A DNA stretch of 64,000 nt from Vicinamibacterales bacterium (GCA_041394705.1 JAWKHS010000004.1:496001-560000); one strand, 5' to 3'; counted from the first letter of the stretch, positions 1-8,043 are shown. Program-made: numbers and translations. The notes: a model not told the origin generated them from the letters alone.

Positions 1-261
1 GCGCTGTTTGATGAGATTGTTCTCGAGCGCCAGGGCCTCGACGACCGAGTCGGTCAGGATGACGTCGAGCGTCGTGACCTCGTCCAGGAGGGCGTCGGTC
101 TTCGGACCGCTGCCGTAGGCGCCGAGGTAGGTCCGGACCCGATCGCGGAGCACCCGGGCCTTGCCGACGTAGATGGTCTCGCCGGCGGCATTGCCATACA
201 GGTAGACGCCCGGCTGCTCCGGCAGCCGAGCGATCTGTTCCTTGAGATCCTGAATGGCCAT
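1..261 (-). CDS. uvrC: UvrABC excinuclease subunit C, N-terminal part (cut by window edge)
   Basis: Only the first 87 codons are present; the gene continues beyond position 1. The translation opens with MAIQDLKEQIARLPEQPGVY and continues with a TIYVGKA segment, which is the GIY-YIG nuclease domain that makes the 3' incision in nucleotide excision repair. The ATG at 261 gives the expected UvrC N-terminus. It is divergent from the phosphatidyltransferase gene that starts at 292, leaving only 30 nt for both control regions. The minus strand has a TTGACT-like -35 candidate at about 288-293. uvrA lies in the same window at 8.1-11.0 kb but in a separate unit. The family call is firm; the rest of the protein cannot be seen. 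Confidence 0.93.
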   Translation of the reverse strand, partial: MAIQDLKEQIARLPEQPGVYLYGNAAGETIYVGKARVLRDRVRTYLGAYGSGPKTDALLDEVTTLDVILTDSVVEALALENNLIKQR

Positions 262-291
262 GCGCTACTGTTAACGGTCACATTTTAGTCA

Positions 292-1059
292 ATGACCTTC
301 ACAGGGCTCATCGGCGCCGCGTGCATGTTGCCGTTGCGCCTCATCATCAACGCCAGCGTCGCGCTGGGTATCCACCCCAACGTCCTCACCCTCATCGGGG
401 TCATCATCAACGTCGCCGCCGCCTGGGCCCTGGCCCTGGATCGGTTCATCCTCGCCGGCGTCGTCATGATCTGCGCGAACATCTTCGACTTCATCGACGG
501 CAAGGTCGCGCACATCACGGGCAAGCACTCGCAGTTCGGGGCGTTCTGGGACTCCACGCTCGACCGCTTCTCGGATCTCGCCCTCTTCACCGGCCTCATC
601 TGGCTCTATGCGGACCTGGGACGCAAGGGCTACGTGCTCGTCGCGACAGCCGCCCTCATCTTCTCGATCATGACGAGCTACGCGCGCGCCCGCGCCGAGT
701 CGCTCATCGACAAGTGCAAGGTGGGCTTCATGGAGCGCCCGGAGCGCATCGTGCTCTTCATGATCGGGGCCTTCACCGACCGGATGGCGGCGGTGCTGTG
801 GGTGATCCTCGTGCTGGCCGTGGTGACGGTGGCCAACCGCATCTACTTCACCTATCTGGCGCTGAACCGGCTGCCGATGCCGGACACGTCAGGCGTGGGC
901 GGCGCGTTCTGGCGGTTCTTCTTCTGGCGGGACGAGCGGGCGACGCTGCCCTATGACATCTGGGTGGTCGCCATCCTGGCGTTCGTATGGCTCACGCCGC
1001 CCGACTGGCTGCGGGATCCGACGGCGTCGGGCCTGGGCCTCGTCGGCTGGTTCCGCTGA
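292..1059 (+). CDS. CDP-alcohol phosphatidyltransferase family membrane protein
   Basis: A 255-residue polytopic membrane protein of the CDP-OH_P_transf family, which condenses a CDP-diacylglycerol-type donor with an alcohol acceptor to make phospholipids. The signature D-x2-D-G-x2-A-R-x8-G-x3-D-x3-D is present as D66, D69, G70, A73, G83, D87 and D91. Position 74, normally Arg, is His (DFIDGKVAH). About six hydrophobic segments surround it, and the C-terminus is a further helix pair. The acceptor (glycerol-3-phosphate, inositol phosphate or other) cannot be told from sequence. The start ATG lies 30 nt from the divergent uvrC start. The family is well supported; the substrate is open. Confidence 0.85.
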   Translation: MTFTGLIGAACMLPLRLIINASVALGIHPNVLTLIGVIINVAAAWALALDRFILAGVVMICANIFDFIDGKVAHITGKHSQFGAFWDSTLDRFSDLALFTGLIWLYADLGRKGYVLVATAALIFSIMTSYARARAESLIDKCKVGFMERPERIVLFMIGAFTDRMAAVLWVILVLAVVTVANRIYFTYLALNRLPMPDTSGVGGAFWRFFFWRDERATLPYDIWVVAILAFVWLTPPDWLRDPTASGLGLVGWFR

Positions 1060-1119
1060 CGCGGACCGCCCCGGAGGCGGGCGCCTAGGCCCAGACGGTC
1101 TTTCGCTGCTCCTGCACGG

Positions 1120-2001
1120 TCACGACGCCTTTCGCTTCCTGGCCACGGCTTTCGGGCCGGCCGTCTTCACGCTCTTCTTCGGCGCGTCCGGCGCCTCGGC
1201 GACCTTGGCCGTCGACTTCTTGCCGGCGCTCACCTGATCCAGGCTGCGGCGCAGGGCCTCCATCAGGTCGATGACCTTCGGGGCGGCCTCTTCCTTCGGC
1301 GCCACCACCTCCTCGCCCGCCACCTTCGCGTCGATGATGGCGCGGAGTCCGGCCTGGTACTCGTCCGTGTAGGTCTTGAGGTCCAGTGGCCCCTCGTAGC
1401 TGGCGATCACCTGCTGCGCCAGCTTGGCCTCCGCCGGCGACACCTTGCCCCGCACCTCGCGGAGCTCGTCTATCTGGTCGATGGTGCGGATCTCGGCGGC
1501 GTGGTGCAGGGTGTACATCACCAGGCCCTGCTTGTGGGGCTTGACCGCCACCAGGTACTCCCGGCCGTGGATGGCCACCTTGCCGATGCCGGCCTTGCCG
1601 GCCATGCCGTCGCGCATCACGGCGTAGGCGTCGGCCGCCATCGGCCCTTCGGGCGCCAGGTAATAGGCCTTGTCCACGTACATCGGGTCGATGTCGTCGG
1701 CTCCCGCGAACTGGACGAGGTTGATCACCTTGGTGGACTCGGTCTTCACCTTGGCGATGTCCTCGTCGTTCACCACCACCCAGCGGCCCTTCTCGAACTC
1801 GTAGCCCTTGACCACCTCGGCACTGGTGATGTCGCGCTCGCAGGTCGGACACCATTTCTTCTGCTGGATGCGCGTCTGGCAGACCTCGTGGAGCTGGTTG
1901 AACGAGATGGTCGCCGCCGACTCCGTGGCCGGATACACACGGACCGGTATCGTGACCAGACTGACCTTCAGGTACCCCTTCCAGGTGGGTCGCGCAGCCA
2001 T
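1120..2001 (-). CDS. ku: Bacterial Ku DNA end-binding protein
   Basis: A 293-residue Ku homologue that forms the homodimeric ring threading onto double-strand break ends in non-homologous end joining. The N-terminus (MAARPTWKGYLKVSLVTIPV) and the cysteines C41, C51 and C54 in a CQTRIQQKKWCPTC segment are typical of bacterial Ku. The core ends near residue 230, followed by an Ala/Lys-rich basic tail of the kind that recruits LigD and binds DNA. A good Shine-Dalgarno (AGGAG) precedes the ATG at 2001. The partner ligase LigD is not in the window. The gene is the last of a minus-strand series after efp and tdk, but a 130-nt gap suggests its own promoter. Confidence 0.95.
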   Translation of the reverse strand: MAARPTWKGYLKVSLVTIPVRVYPATESAATISFNQLHEVCQTRIQQKKWCPTCERDITSAEVVKGYEFEKGRWVVVNDEDIAKVKTESTKVINLVQFAGADDIDPMYVDKAYYLAPEGPMAADAYAVMRDGMAGKAGIGKVAIHGREYLVAVKPHKQGLVMYTLHHAAEIRTIDQIDELREVRGKVSPAEAKLAQQVIASYEGPLDLKTYTDEYQAGLRAIIDAKVAGEEVVAPKEEAAPKVIDLMEALRRSLDQVSAGKKSTAKVAEAPDAPKKSVKTAGPKAVARKRKAS

Positions 2002-2131
2002 GTGAACGCTCCTCTTATCGTCCGTTCCGTTCCGGGCATTAGCCCGACAGGTGTCTTGCCTGGTCCCGGCCCGTCACACGAGCCGTTCCCGGGGGCCGTC
2101 GCCGAGGCCCCGGCCCCTCAGGTCCGGTCAC

Positions 2132-2695
2132 TCAGACGTCGTTTCTCGCATCGCGGCCGCCCAGGTGCAGGCCGGGCCCCGAGTCGATGTCGATGGCATG
2201 CTCGGCGATCTTCTCCCGGAGCAGCCGCCGCACCTCCCCCAGGCGCGGTCCCGGCACCGGCAGGCGGCGGGCCAGCGTCCGCAGCCGCGAGGCCACCACC
2301 AGGATCGGGGACTCCCCGTCCAGCCACCGGAGCCCGCCGATCTGCTCGTAGGGCATGAACCCCGACTCGGCCCAGATGCCGTCGGCGTAGAGCCCCAAGG
2401 CGATACGCGATGTGAGGGGCACCACGCCGGCGTAGTAGACGAACATCATCAGCTCGCCGAAGACGGCCGGCAGCGGCCGGGGTACGAAGTACGCGGAAAG
2501 GAGCAGGCAGCCCATCGCGGCGCCGATCGTGAGGCTCATGGCGTAGAAGGGCGGTTTCGGCGCGGCCCACACGATGAGGGCGCCGGGCCGACGGCGCGCC
2601 CACTGCACCAGGGCGACGGCCGCGCGCACGTTGGCCACGAAGAAGCCGAGGCCCAGCACGAAGAGTACGTCCGGCAGGTACGCGACGAGCGTCAC
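2132..2695 (-). CDS. Predicted membrane protein of unknown function
   Basis: A 187-residue protein with about four hydrophobic segments in its first 110 residues, followed by a soluble C-terminal region containing YADGIWAESGFMPYEQI. This pattern of membrane anchor plus a small PH-like beta domain recurs in uncharacterised bacterial proteins, but I cannot name the family. It starts with GTG at 2695, 33 nt after the thymidine kinase stop, so it is probably co-transcribed with tdk and efp. A longer reading frame over the same bases (2118-2732) has the composition of a GC-rich shadow and was not used. Confidence 0.6.
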   Translation of the reverse strand: MTLVAYLPDVLFVLGLGFFVANVRAAVALVQWARRRPGALIVWAAPKPPFYAMSLTIGAAMGCLLLSAYFVPRPLPAVFGELMMFVYYAGVVPLTSRIALGLYADGIWAESGFMPYEQIGGLRWLDGESPILVVASRLRTLARRLPVPGPRLGEVRRLLREKIAEHAIDIDSGPGLHLGGRDARNDV

Positions 2696-2728
2696 GTACC
2701 GAATTCTGCCCAGCCCCCGCGACCGCCG

Positions 2729-3322
2729 TCAATTGGCGGGGTGGACGGGTTCCTGGCGCGAGAGCGTGGGGTCGAAGCAGCGCCGGCAGCGCGCCTCGTA
2801 GGTCCCGTGCGCGCCGAGCAGCACGCGGTCGGCGTTATGGACGAGGCGCTGGGTGTGATTGGCCGGATTGCCGCAGACCACGCAGATCGCCCGCGTCTTC
2901 GTGATGAATTCGGCCACCGCCAGGAGGTGCGGCATCGGCTCGAACGGCCGTCCCAGGTAGTCCTGGTCCAGGCCGGCCACGATGACGCGCATGCCGCGAT
3001 CGGCGAGCTCGCCGCAGGCCGCGGGCAGCGCCGCGTCGAAGAACTGCCCTTCGTCGATGCCCACCACCTCGGTGTCCTCGCGGACCCGGGCCAGCAGGTC
3101 CGCGGCCGACGAGGCCGGTTCGGCCTCGAGCTTGAGGTCGCCGTGCGACACGATGTGGTCCACGGCGTAGCGCACGTCCACGGCGGGCTTGAAGATCTGG
3201 ACGCGCTGCCGCGCGATCTGGGCCCGCCGCACGCGCCGGATGAGCTCCTCGCTCTTCCCGCTGAACATGCTGCCGACGATGACTTCGATCCAGCCCTGGC
3301 TGGCCGCCCGGACGACGTCCAT
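2729..3322 (-). CDS. tdk: Thymidine kinase
   Basis: A 197-residue type II thymidine kinase that phosphorylates thymidine to dTMP in the salvage pathway. Visible features are the P-loop GSMFSGKS (residues 17-24), the catalytic-base motif EGQF with E91, and the zinc-binding lasso cysteines C147, C150, C179 and C182. Length and motif order match the family. The ATG at 3322 lies 21 nt downstream of the efp stop, indicating co-transcription with efp. No anomalies seen. Confidence 0.96.
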   Translation of the reverse strand: MDVVRAASQGWIEVIVGSMFSGKSEELIRRVRRAQIARQRVQIFKPAVDVRYAVDHIVSHGDLKLEAEPASSAADLLARVREDTEVVGIDEGQFFDAALPAACGELADRGMRVIVAGLDQDYLGRPFEPMPHLLAVAEFITKTRAICVVCGNPANHTQRLVHNADRVLLGAHGTYEARCRRCFDPTLSRQEPVHPAN

Positions 3323-3343
3323 CCTCGTGATCCTCGTCCCAGG

Positions 3344-3910
3344 TCAGGCCCGCGACTGGTACTCGCCCGACTCGGTGTTGACCCGAATCACGTCGCCCTC
3401 GCCGATGAAGGGCGGGACCTGGACCACCAGCCCGGTCTCGGTCGTCGCGGGCTTGAGCTGATTCGTGGCGGTCGCGCCCTTGATGGCGGGCACCGTGGAC
3501 ACGACCTTGAGGTCCACGGTCTGCGGCAGCTCGATGCCGACGGGCTCGGTGCCGAAGAACTCGACGCTGATCGTCATCTCGGGCTTCAGGTAGCCGGACG
3601 AGTCCCCGAGCGCCTCCTCGGTCAGGTGGATCTGCTCGTACGTCTCGGTGTCCATGAAGTGATGCCCGTCGCCGTCGCTGTAGAGGTACTGCATCTGCTT
3701 CTCGTCGAGCACGGCACGCTCCACGACGTCCTCCGACCGCAGGCGCTGCTCCGCGCTGGTGTTGGTCCGCAGGTTCCGGGCCTTCACGCGGACGAAGCCC
3801 CGAAGGTTGCCGGGCGTCTTGTGCTCCAGCTCCATGATGCGGAGGAGGTCGCCGTTCTGGAGGATGATCATGCCCCTCTTGAGGCGGGTCGCCGGGAGTG
3901 TGTTCGCCAT
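3344..3910 (-). CDS. efp: Translation elongation factor P
   Basis: A 188-residue EF-P, which relieves ribosomes stalled on polyproline by entering the E-site. It has the three beta-barrel domains and the usual C-terminal motif region. The ATG at 3910 follows a Shine-Dalgarno (AGGACACCC) and a TACCAT -10-like element at 3943-3948. A longer open frame extends upstream but is non-coding antisense to hsp20. The domain-I loop reads KTPGNLRGF: by alignment with the E. coli loop KPGKGQAF the tip residue is Asn35 rather than the modified Lys or Arg, with Arg37 two positions on. No EpmA/B, EarP or YmfI-type modification gene is adjacent. It leads the efp-tdk unit. Confidence 0.96.
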   Translation of the reverse strand: MANTLPATRLKRGMIILQNGDLLRIMELEHKTPGNLRGFVRVKARNLRTNTSAEQRLRSEDVVERAVLDEKQMQYLYSDGDGHHFMDTETYEQIHLTEEALGDSSGYLKPEMTISVEFFGTEPVGIELPQTVDLKVVSTVPAIKGATATNQLKPATTETGLVVQVPPFIGEGDVIRVNTESGEYQSRA

Positions 3911-3942
3911 GGGTGTCCTACTGGGAAGTCTCGATCCCACGG

Positions 3943-3948
3943 ATGGTA
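3943..3948 (-). promoter_or_regulatory. Candidate -10 element for efp
   Basis: The minus strand reads TACCAT, 33 nt upstream of the efp ATG. The same TAnnnT pattern stands ahead of many other genes in this window. No recognisable -35 hexamer is present. Confidence 0.45.
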
Positions 3949-4060
3949 TCACGCGGTCCTCCGCCCTCCGCGCCGCGCCGGCCCGCGCACGGGCCCACGG
4001 CGCCGCCGCGGCCCCTCCCGCCGGCGGCCGGGCGGCCCGCCGGTCGCGCCGAGCGGCCGT

Positions 4061-4068
4061 GCTACCAT
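4061..4068 (+). promoter_or_regulatory. Candidate -10 element for hsp20 (possibly leaderless)
   Basis: The sequence GCTACCAT ends 8 nt before the GTG at 4076. A transcript started the usual 6-7 nt downstream would begin at or next to the start codon, so this mRNA may be leaderless. No Shine-Dalgarno is visible between the element and the GTG. Confidence 0.45.
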
Positions 4069-4075
4069 CCCCTTC

Positions 4076-4477
4076 GTGGCGTTCGCGCGCTGGGATCCCG
4101 TCCGCGACCTGCTGGCCATCCAGTTGAAGATGGAGCGGCTGCCGGCGGCCACGTCTCAGGGCTGGGTCCCCGCCGCCGACCTCTGCGAGACCGCCGACGC
4201 CTACGTCGTCACGGCCGAGCTGCCCGGCGTCCCGCGCGAGCAAATCCATCTGGACGTGCAGGAAGGCCAGCTGACGCTGCACGGGCGCCGCGACGCCCGC
4301 GTCGCCTGCGACCAGTATCACCAGGTCGAACGCGGGCACGGCGAGTTCGCCCGCACCTTCCGCCTGCCCGTCGGCGTCGAGGCTGCCCGCATCTCGGCCG
4401 AGCTCAAGGACGGCGTGCTCACCATCACCGTGCCCAAGGCCCCGAACCACGCGCCGCGGCGCATCGACGTCGGGTGA
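4076..4477 (+). CDS. Hsp20/alpha-crystallin small heat-shock protein
   Basis: A 133-residue ATP-independent holdase chaperone. Residues about 28-130 form the alpha-crystallin beta-sandwich, with the typical start WVPAADLCETADAYVVTAEL and the conserved segment ELKDGVLTITVPKA. GTG at 4076 is chosen because it gives the usual family N-terminus (VAFARWDPVRDL) and sits just after a -10-like element. The open frame runs on upstream over antisense efp sequence and is not real there. The htrA start lies 5 nt after the stop, so chaperone and protease are probably one stress operon. Confidence 0.9.
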   Translation: MAFARWDPVRDLLAIQLKMERLPAATSQGWVPAADLCETADAYVVTAELPGVPREQIHLDVQEGQLTLHGRRDARVACDQYHQVERGHGEFARTFRLPVGVEAARISAELKDGVLTITVPKAPNHAPRRIDVG

Positions 4478-4482
4478 TCGCA

Positions 4483-5679
4483 ATGCGGCGGAGCGCCGTG
4501 GCCCTCTCGCTCGTGCTCACCGGCCTCGTGGCCGGCCTGGTCGTGTCCGGCAGGATGCGCGCGACCACCGATCTCGACGCCGGGCCGGAACCGGCCGCCG
4601 CCGCCGCGCCGCAGACGGCGTCCGCGCCCGCCCCCGCGGCCCGGAGCGCCGCGCCTGTGCTCGCCGCCGGTCCCGACTTCACGCGCGTGGCGGAGACCGC
4701 GACGCCCGCGGTGACGAACATCGCGTCGCTGCAGCGCGTGCGGGGCTCGGCCTCCCCGTTCGCCAGCGACCCGTTCTTCCAGTACTTCTTCGGCGACCCC
4801 GGCGACATGTTCGGCAGCCGCGATCGCTACGAGTCCAGCCTGGGCTCGGGCGTCCTCATCTCGAGCGACGGCTACGTCCTCACCAACAGCCACGTCGTGG
4901 GCCAGGGCGAGGTCGAGGTCACCGTCGGCCTGGTCGACAAGCGCGAGTTCCGCGCGAAGGTGGTCGGCGTGGACACGTCGACCGACCTGGCGCTCCTGAA
5001 GGTGGACGCCCGCGGCCTGCCGACGATTCCGTGGGGCGACTCGTCGCGGCTGAAGGTGGCCGCCTGGGTGCTGGCGATCGGCAATCCCTTCCAGCTCAAT
5101 CAGACCGTGACGCTCGGGATCGTGAGCGCGCTCGGCCGGGCCAACGTCGGGATTGCCGCCTACGAGGACTTCATCCAGACCGACGCCGCGATCAACCCCG
5201 GCAACTCGGGCGGCGCGCTCGTGAACGCCGCGGGCGAACTGGTCGGCATCAACACCGCGATCTTCTCGCGGAGCGGCGGCTACCAGGGCATCGGGTTCGC
5301 CGTGCCCAGCAACCTCGCGCGGCGCGTCGTGGACGACCTGAAGAAGTACGGCGCGGTGCAGCGCGGCTCGCTCGGCTACTTCGAGGTCACGCCCCTCACC
5401 TCCCGGATCGCCAGCGAGATCGGCGCGAGCGGGACCGACGGTCTCGTCGTGACGCGCATCCATCAGCGCAGCGCCGCCTACCGCGCGGGCGTGCAGCCGG
5501 GCGATGTGATCCTGTCCTTCAACGGCACCCCCGTGACCGACGCCGCCGCGTTCCTCAGGGCGATTGCCGATGCGCCCGTCGGCAGCACCGCCACGCTCGA
5601 GATCCTGCGCGACGCACGCCGTCAGACGCTGCGCGTCCCAGTCCAGGCCTCGTCGGGTCAGGCCGTCCCGCAACGCTGA
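4483..5679 (+). CDS. HtrA/DegP-family periplasmic serine protease
   Basis: A 398-residue trypsin-like protease with a PDZ domain that degrades misfolded envelope proteins. Residues 1-25 form a signal anchor, followed by an Ala/Pro linker. The protease domain contains the catalytic triad H137 (TNSHVVG), D168 (TDLAL) and S242 (GNSGG). A single PDZ domain spans about residues 295-385 with the GVQPGDVILSFNG segment. One PDZ and one membrane anchor resemble DegS/HtrA rather than two-PDZ DegP. ATG 4483 is preferred; an in-frame GTG at 4474 overlapping the hsp20 stop is an alternative. It is probably translated together with hsp20. Confidence 0.94.
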   Translation: MRRSAVALSLVLTGLVAGLVVSGRMRATTDLDAGPEPAAAAAPQTASAPAPAARSAAPVLAAGPDFTRVAETATPAVTNIASLQRVRGSASPFASDPFFQYFFGDPGDMFGSRDRYESSLGSGVLISSDGYVLTNSHVVGQGEVEVTVGLVDKREFRAKVVGVDTSTDLALLKVDARGLPTIPWGDSSRLKVAAWVLAIGNPFQLNQTVTLGIVSALGRANVGIAAYEDFIQTDAAINPGNSGGALVNAAGELVGINTAIFSRSGGYQGIGFAVPSNLARRVVDDLKKYGAVQRGSLGYFEVTPLTSRIASEIGASGTDGLVVTRIHQRSAAYRAGVQPGDVILSFNGTPVTDAAAFLRAIADAPVGSTATLEILRDARRQTLRVPVQASSGQAVPQR

Positions 5680-5692
5680 CGGCCGAGGCGCG

Positions 5693-6373
5693 TCAGGCGC
5701 CCCGGCGATCCGCCACCGCCCGAGCCGGGCGGGGCCCCGGCAGCCCCTCCGCCACCCAGGCGCGCGGGCCAGACACGGCCCGGCTCTCCGCCGCCACGCA
5801 CCGCCAGTGGCGCTCCTGCCCCCGTGTCAGCCCGATGCGCGGCGTCCAGCGCACGGCAGGCGCGGCGTCGCCGCGCACGATGGTGAGGGGACCCGAGGTG
5901 AGGTCGCAGGTGTTCTCGGCCAGCGTGATCCCGAACGCGCGCCCGAGGTTCCCCGGCCCCCGGCACAGGGCGACGTCCGTCGGCGGCTCCGTGCCCGGAC
6001 GGGTCCGCCGTCGCCGCATGAGCGCCAGCCCGTCCAGCGGCTCGGCGGCCCTGATGAGGACAGCGGCCGGACGCGAGTCCTCCTCGGTCACGGCGTTCAG
6101 CAGGCAGTGCATGCCGTAGTTCAGATACACGTAGGCGCGACCGGGTGGGCCGTAGAGCGGGGCGTTGCGCGGCGTCGGTCCCGGCGCGGCATGGCACGCC
6201 GGATCCGACTCGCCCACGTACGCCTCGACCTCGACGATCCGGGCCGCGACGCGGCCGTCGGCCCCGTCGTGGACGAGCACGGCCCCGATCAGCTCGCGGG
6301 CGACGACGAGCGTCGGCCGCGCGTAGAAGGCCCGCGCGAGCGGCTGGCCGGACGCCGCCCGGCCCGGCTTCAC
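5693..6373 (-). CDS. 3-methyladenine DNA glycosylase (AAG/MPG family)
   Basis: A 226-residue homologue of the Mpg/AAG glycosylase that removes alkylated purines in base excision repair. Family motifs include ARELIGAVLVHDG, RIVEVEAYVGESDPACHA with the catalytic Glu, the DNA-reading segment AYVYLNYGMHCLLNAV and CRGPGNLGRAFGI. GTG at 6373 overlaps the TGA of the upstream channel gene as GTGA, which indicates translational coupling and fixes the start; the open frame upstream is a shadow. It is the last gene of the sigma-small protein-channel series. The link between an ECF sigma unit and alkylation repair is suggestive but unproven. Confidence 0.93.
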   Translation of the reverse strand: MKPGRAASGQPLARAFYARPTLVVARELIGAVLVHDGADGRVAARIVEVEAYVGESDPACHAAPGPTPRNAPLYGPPGRAYVYLNYGMHCLLNAVTEEDSRPAAVLIRAAEPLDGLALMRRRRTRPGTEPPTDVALCRGPGNLGRAFGITLAENTCDLTSGPLTIVRGDAAPAVRWTPRIGLTRGQERHWRCVAAESRAVSGPRAWVAEGLPGPRPARAVADRRGA

Positions 6374-7200
6374 TCCAGGACCTGGCCGGCTTTGTAGGAC
6401 ACGCGACCGTCGAGATACCGCGCGTTGGCCACGGCCACGTGATCGCCGCCGGGTGTCTCGATCACGGTCTGCGTCGGCGTGATGGCCACGAGCGTGCCCG
6501 ACGCCCCCTCGAGCGACACGGTGTCGCCCGGGCGCAGGATCTTCCGGGCGTAGAAGCCCGCGATCATGCCGCGCGTCACGTCGCGGCTGCCCAGGCCGAG
6601 CGACAGGCCGAAGGCCAGCGCGATGCCGCCGAGGGCGCAGATGGTGACGATCCGGATCATCTCGGTGTCGATCCGGAGCTGCGCCAGCGCCATGATGCCC
6701 GTGACGAACAGGATGAGGCCCGCGGCCACGCTGCCGAGCGTCGGCGCCAGATCGATGCCCGAGTCGTCGGCCGCGCGGCGCACGGCGCTGCCCGCGAAGT
6801 CGGCCGCGGCGCTCCCGCCGAGCAGCACCGCCACGGCGGCGAGGACGTTCGGCAGGTAGGAGAAGAACGCCCGGATCGAGTCGGCGATGGGCGTCAGGCC
6901 CAGCATCGTGGCGCCGGTCTGCGTGAACAGCAGCAGCGTGCCCGTGTAGACGAGGGACGGGATCCACTCGCTGGCCGGCTGACGCACGCCGAGCCGCGCG
7001 ACGAGGGCCGAGAGGCCGAGCATGTCGCTCAGCCCGTCCACGCGAGCCCGGCGGCACGCGACGCGGGTGACGCGCCGGATCCCCCGGGCGGCGAGCACGA
7101 GCGCGATGGCGAGCACCACGCCCAGCACGATGCGCGGCAGGACGCCCGTGACCGTCGCCACCAGATCCCGATAGGCCATCCCCAGCTGTTCACTCAGCAC
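6370..7200 (-). CDS. MscS-like / conserved TM-helix mechanosensitive channel protein
   Basis: A 276-residue membrane protein with about five hydrophobic segments, then a short beta domain. The segment GIALAFGLSLGLGSRDVTRGM, and IAGFYARKILRPGDTVSLEG after it, matches the pore-lining helix and start of the beta domain in MscS-related proteins. The N-terminal helices resemble the mechanosensitive-channel conserved TM-helix repeat. It lacks the large C-terminal MscS cage, so it is a short relative. GTG at 7200 overlaps the preceding small gene by 11 nt, and its stop overlaps the glycosylase GTG. A role in osmotic release is inferred from family only. Confidence 0.75.
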   Translation of the reverse strand: MLSEQLGMAYRDLVATVTGVLPRIVLGVVLAIALVLAARGIRRVTRVACRRARVDGLSDMLGLSALVARLGVRQPASEWIPSLVYTGTLLLFTQTGATMLGLTPIADSIRAFFSYLPNVLAAVAVLLGGSAAADFAGSAVRRAADDSGIDLAPTLGSVAAGLILFVTGIMALAQLRIDTEMIRIVTICALGGIALAFGLSLGLGSRDVTRGMIAGFYARKILRPGDTVSLEGASGTLVAITPTQTVIETPGGDHVAVANARYLDGRVSYKAGQVLE

Positions 7201-7438
7201 GACCGCTCCCCCTCCCGATGCCCAACGCCTCGAAGATCGCCCGGACGTATTCCAGGAGCACCCCGGTCAACCCGACGGCGGCCAGGTCCACCGCCTGCCC
7301 GGAGAGCTCGCGGCGCGCGATGGAGCGGTGCACGCGGCCGAGCAGCCGGGCGAACCCCTCGTCGCCGTCCTCCTCGAGCGCGCCCGCCAGGCCCAGCAGC
7401 GGCTCGTCCGGCGGTTCCTGGGCGGGCGGGTCAGCCAT
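7190..7438 (-). CDS. Small hypothetical protein coupled to ECF sigma gene
   Basis: An 82-residue acidic protein that I do not recognise. It has an acidic Pro-rich N-terminus and one hydrophobic, possibly amphipathic helix around residues 50-72 (LAAVGLTGVLLEYVRAIF). It overlaps the sigma gene by 8 nt upstream and the channel gene by 11 nt downstream, so it is translated as part of that unit. Genes immediately after ECF sigma factors often encode anti-sigma proteins. This one has no zinc-binding His-Cys motif and no clear membrane anchor, so that role is only a guess from position. Confidence 0.6.
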   Translation of the reverse strand: MADPPAQEPPDEPLLGLAGALEEDGDEGFARLLGRVHRSIARRELSGQAVDLAAVGLTGVLLEYVRAIFEALGIGRGSGRAE

Positions 7439-8021
7439 CCATGCCCCCGAGGGCTTCGCGCAGTTCCTGGCGGGCGCGCAGGATCCGCATCTTGACGGCC
7501 GACAGCGAGATGCCGATCGCGGCCGCGATTTCCTCGTAGCTCATCTCGTCCAGCTCGCGCATCACCAGCGGCACGCGCAGCGTGTCGTTCAGGCGGGCCA
7601 CGGCGGCCCGGACGCGCGACACGTCGGCCTGCCGCTCCAGCGCCACCTCGGCCGCCGGCGCCACCTGGAGCGCCGCGGCGTCGGGCGCGGTGTCGTCGAG
7701 GGCGACGTCACCGTCGTGCTTCCGCGCGGCGCGCCGGTGGTTCAGGCAGTGGTTGACCTTGATGCGGTACAGCCAGGTCGAGAACTTGGACCGGCGTTCG
7801 TACTTGCGGAGGGCGAAGTACGCCTTCACCAGGACCTCCTGGGCGAGGTCTTCGGCCTCGTCCGCCGACACGAGGTAGCGGCAGTTGGCGACCACGCGGC
7901 GGCGGTGGCGGTCCACCAGCTCGTCGAACGCCCGCGTGTCGCCGGTCAGCGACAGGCGGGCTCGCTCGACGAGCGCGGCATCGGGGTCGTCCGGCTGGTC
8001 GGTGTCCTGGTCCACGTCCAC
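7431..8021 (-). CDS. ECF-type RNA polymerase sigma factor
   Basis: A 196-residue sigma-70 family ECF factor. Region 2 spans about residues 25-100, with ADEAEDLAQEVLVKAYFALR and FSTWLYRIKVNHCLNHRR. Region 4 spans about 140-190, with SYEEIAAAIGISLSAVKMRI forming the helix-turn-helix that reads the -35 element. A less conserved acidic linker lies between them. GTG at 8021 is used; a second in-frame GTG at 8015 is possible. A TAGAAT element lies at 8044-8049. The downstream genes overlap in series (small protein, channel, glycosylase), so the sigma factor may regulate its own operon. Confidence 0.93.
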   Translation of the reverse strand: MDVDQDTDQPDDPDAALVERARLSLTGDTRAFDELVDRHRRRVVANCRYLVSADEAEDLAQEVLVKAYFALRKYERRSKFSTWLYRIKVNHCLNHRRAARKHDGDVALDDTAPDAAALQVAPAAEVALERQADVSRVRAAVARLNDTLRVPLVMRELDEMSYEEIAAAIGISLSAVKMRILRARQELREALGGMDG

Positions 8022-8043
8022 TTAGTCCGGTCTCGTCCCCGGG

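Noticed and set aside
1066..1080. Small hairpin between the convergent phosphatidyltransferase and ku genes
   Set aside because: A five-pair GC stem without a U-tract, expected by chance at this GC content.
1120..2001. Phage Gam/Mu Ku-like protein
   Set aside because: Length, N-terminus and basic tail fit chromosomal bacterial Ku, and no phage gene is nearby.
2051..4477. 808-codon open frame on the plus strand
   Set aside because: It is antisense to efp, tdk and the membrane protein and has the Arg/His/Pro-rich composition of a GC-rich shadow. Only its end (from 4076) is a real gene, hsp20.
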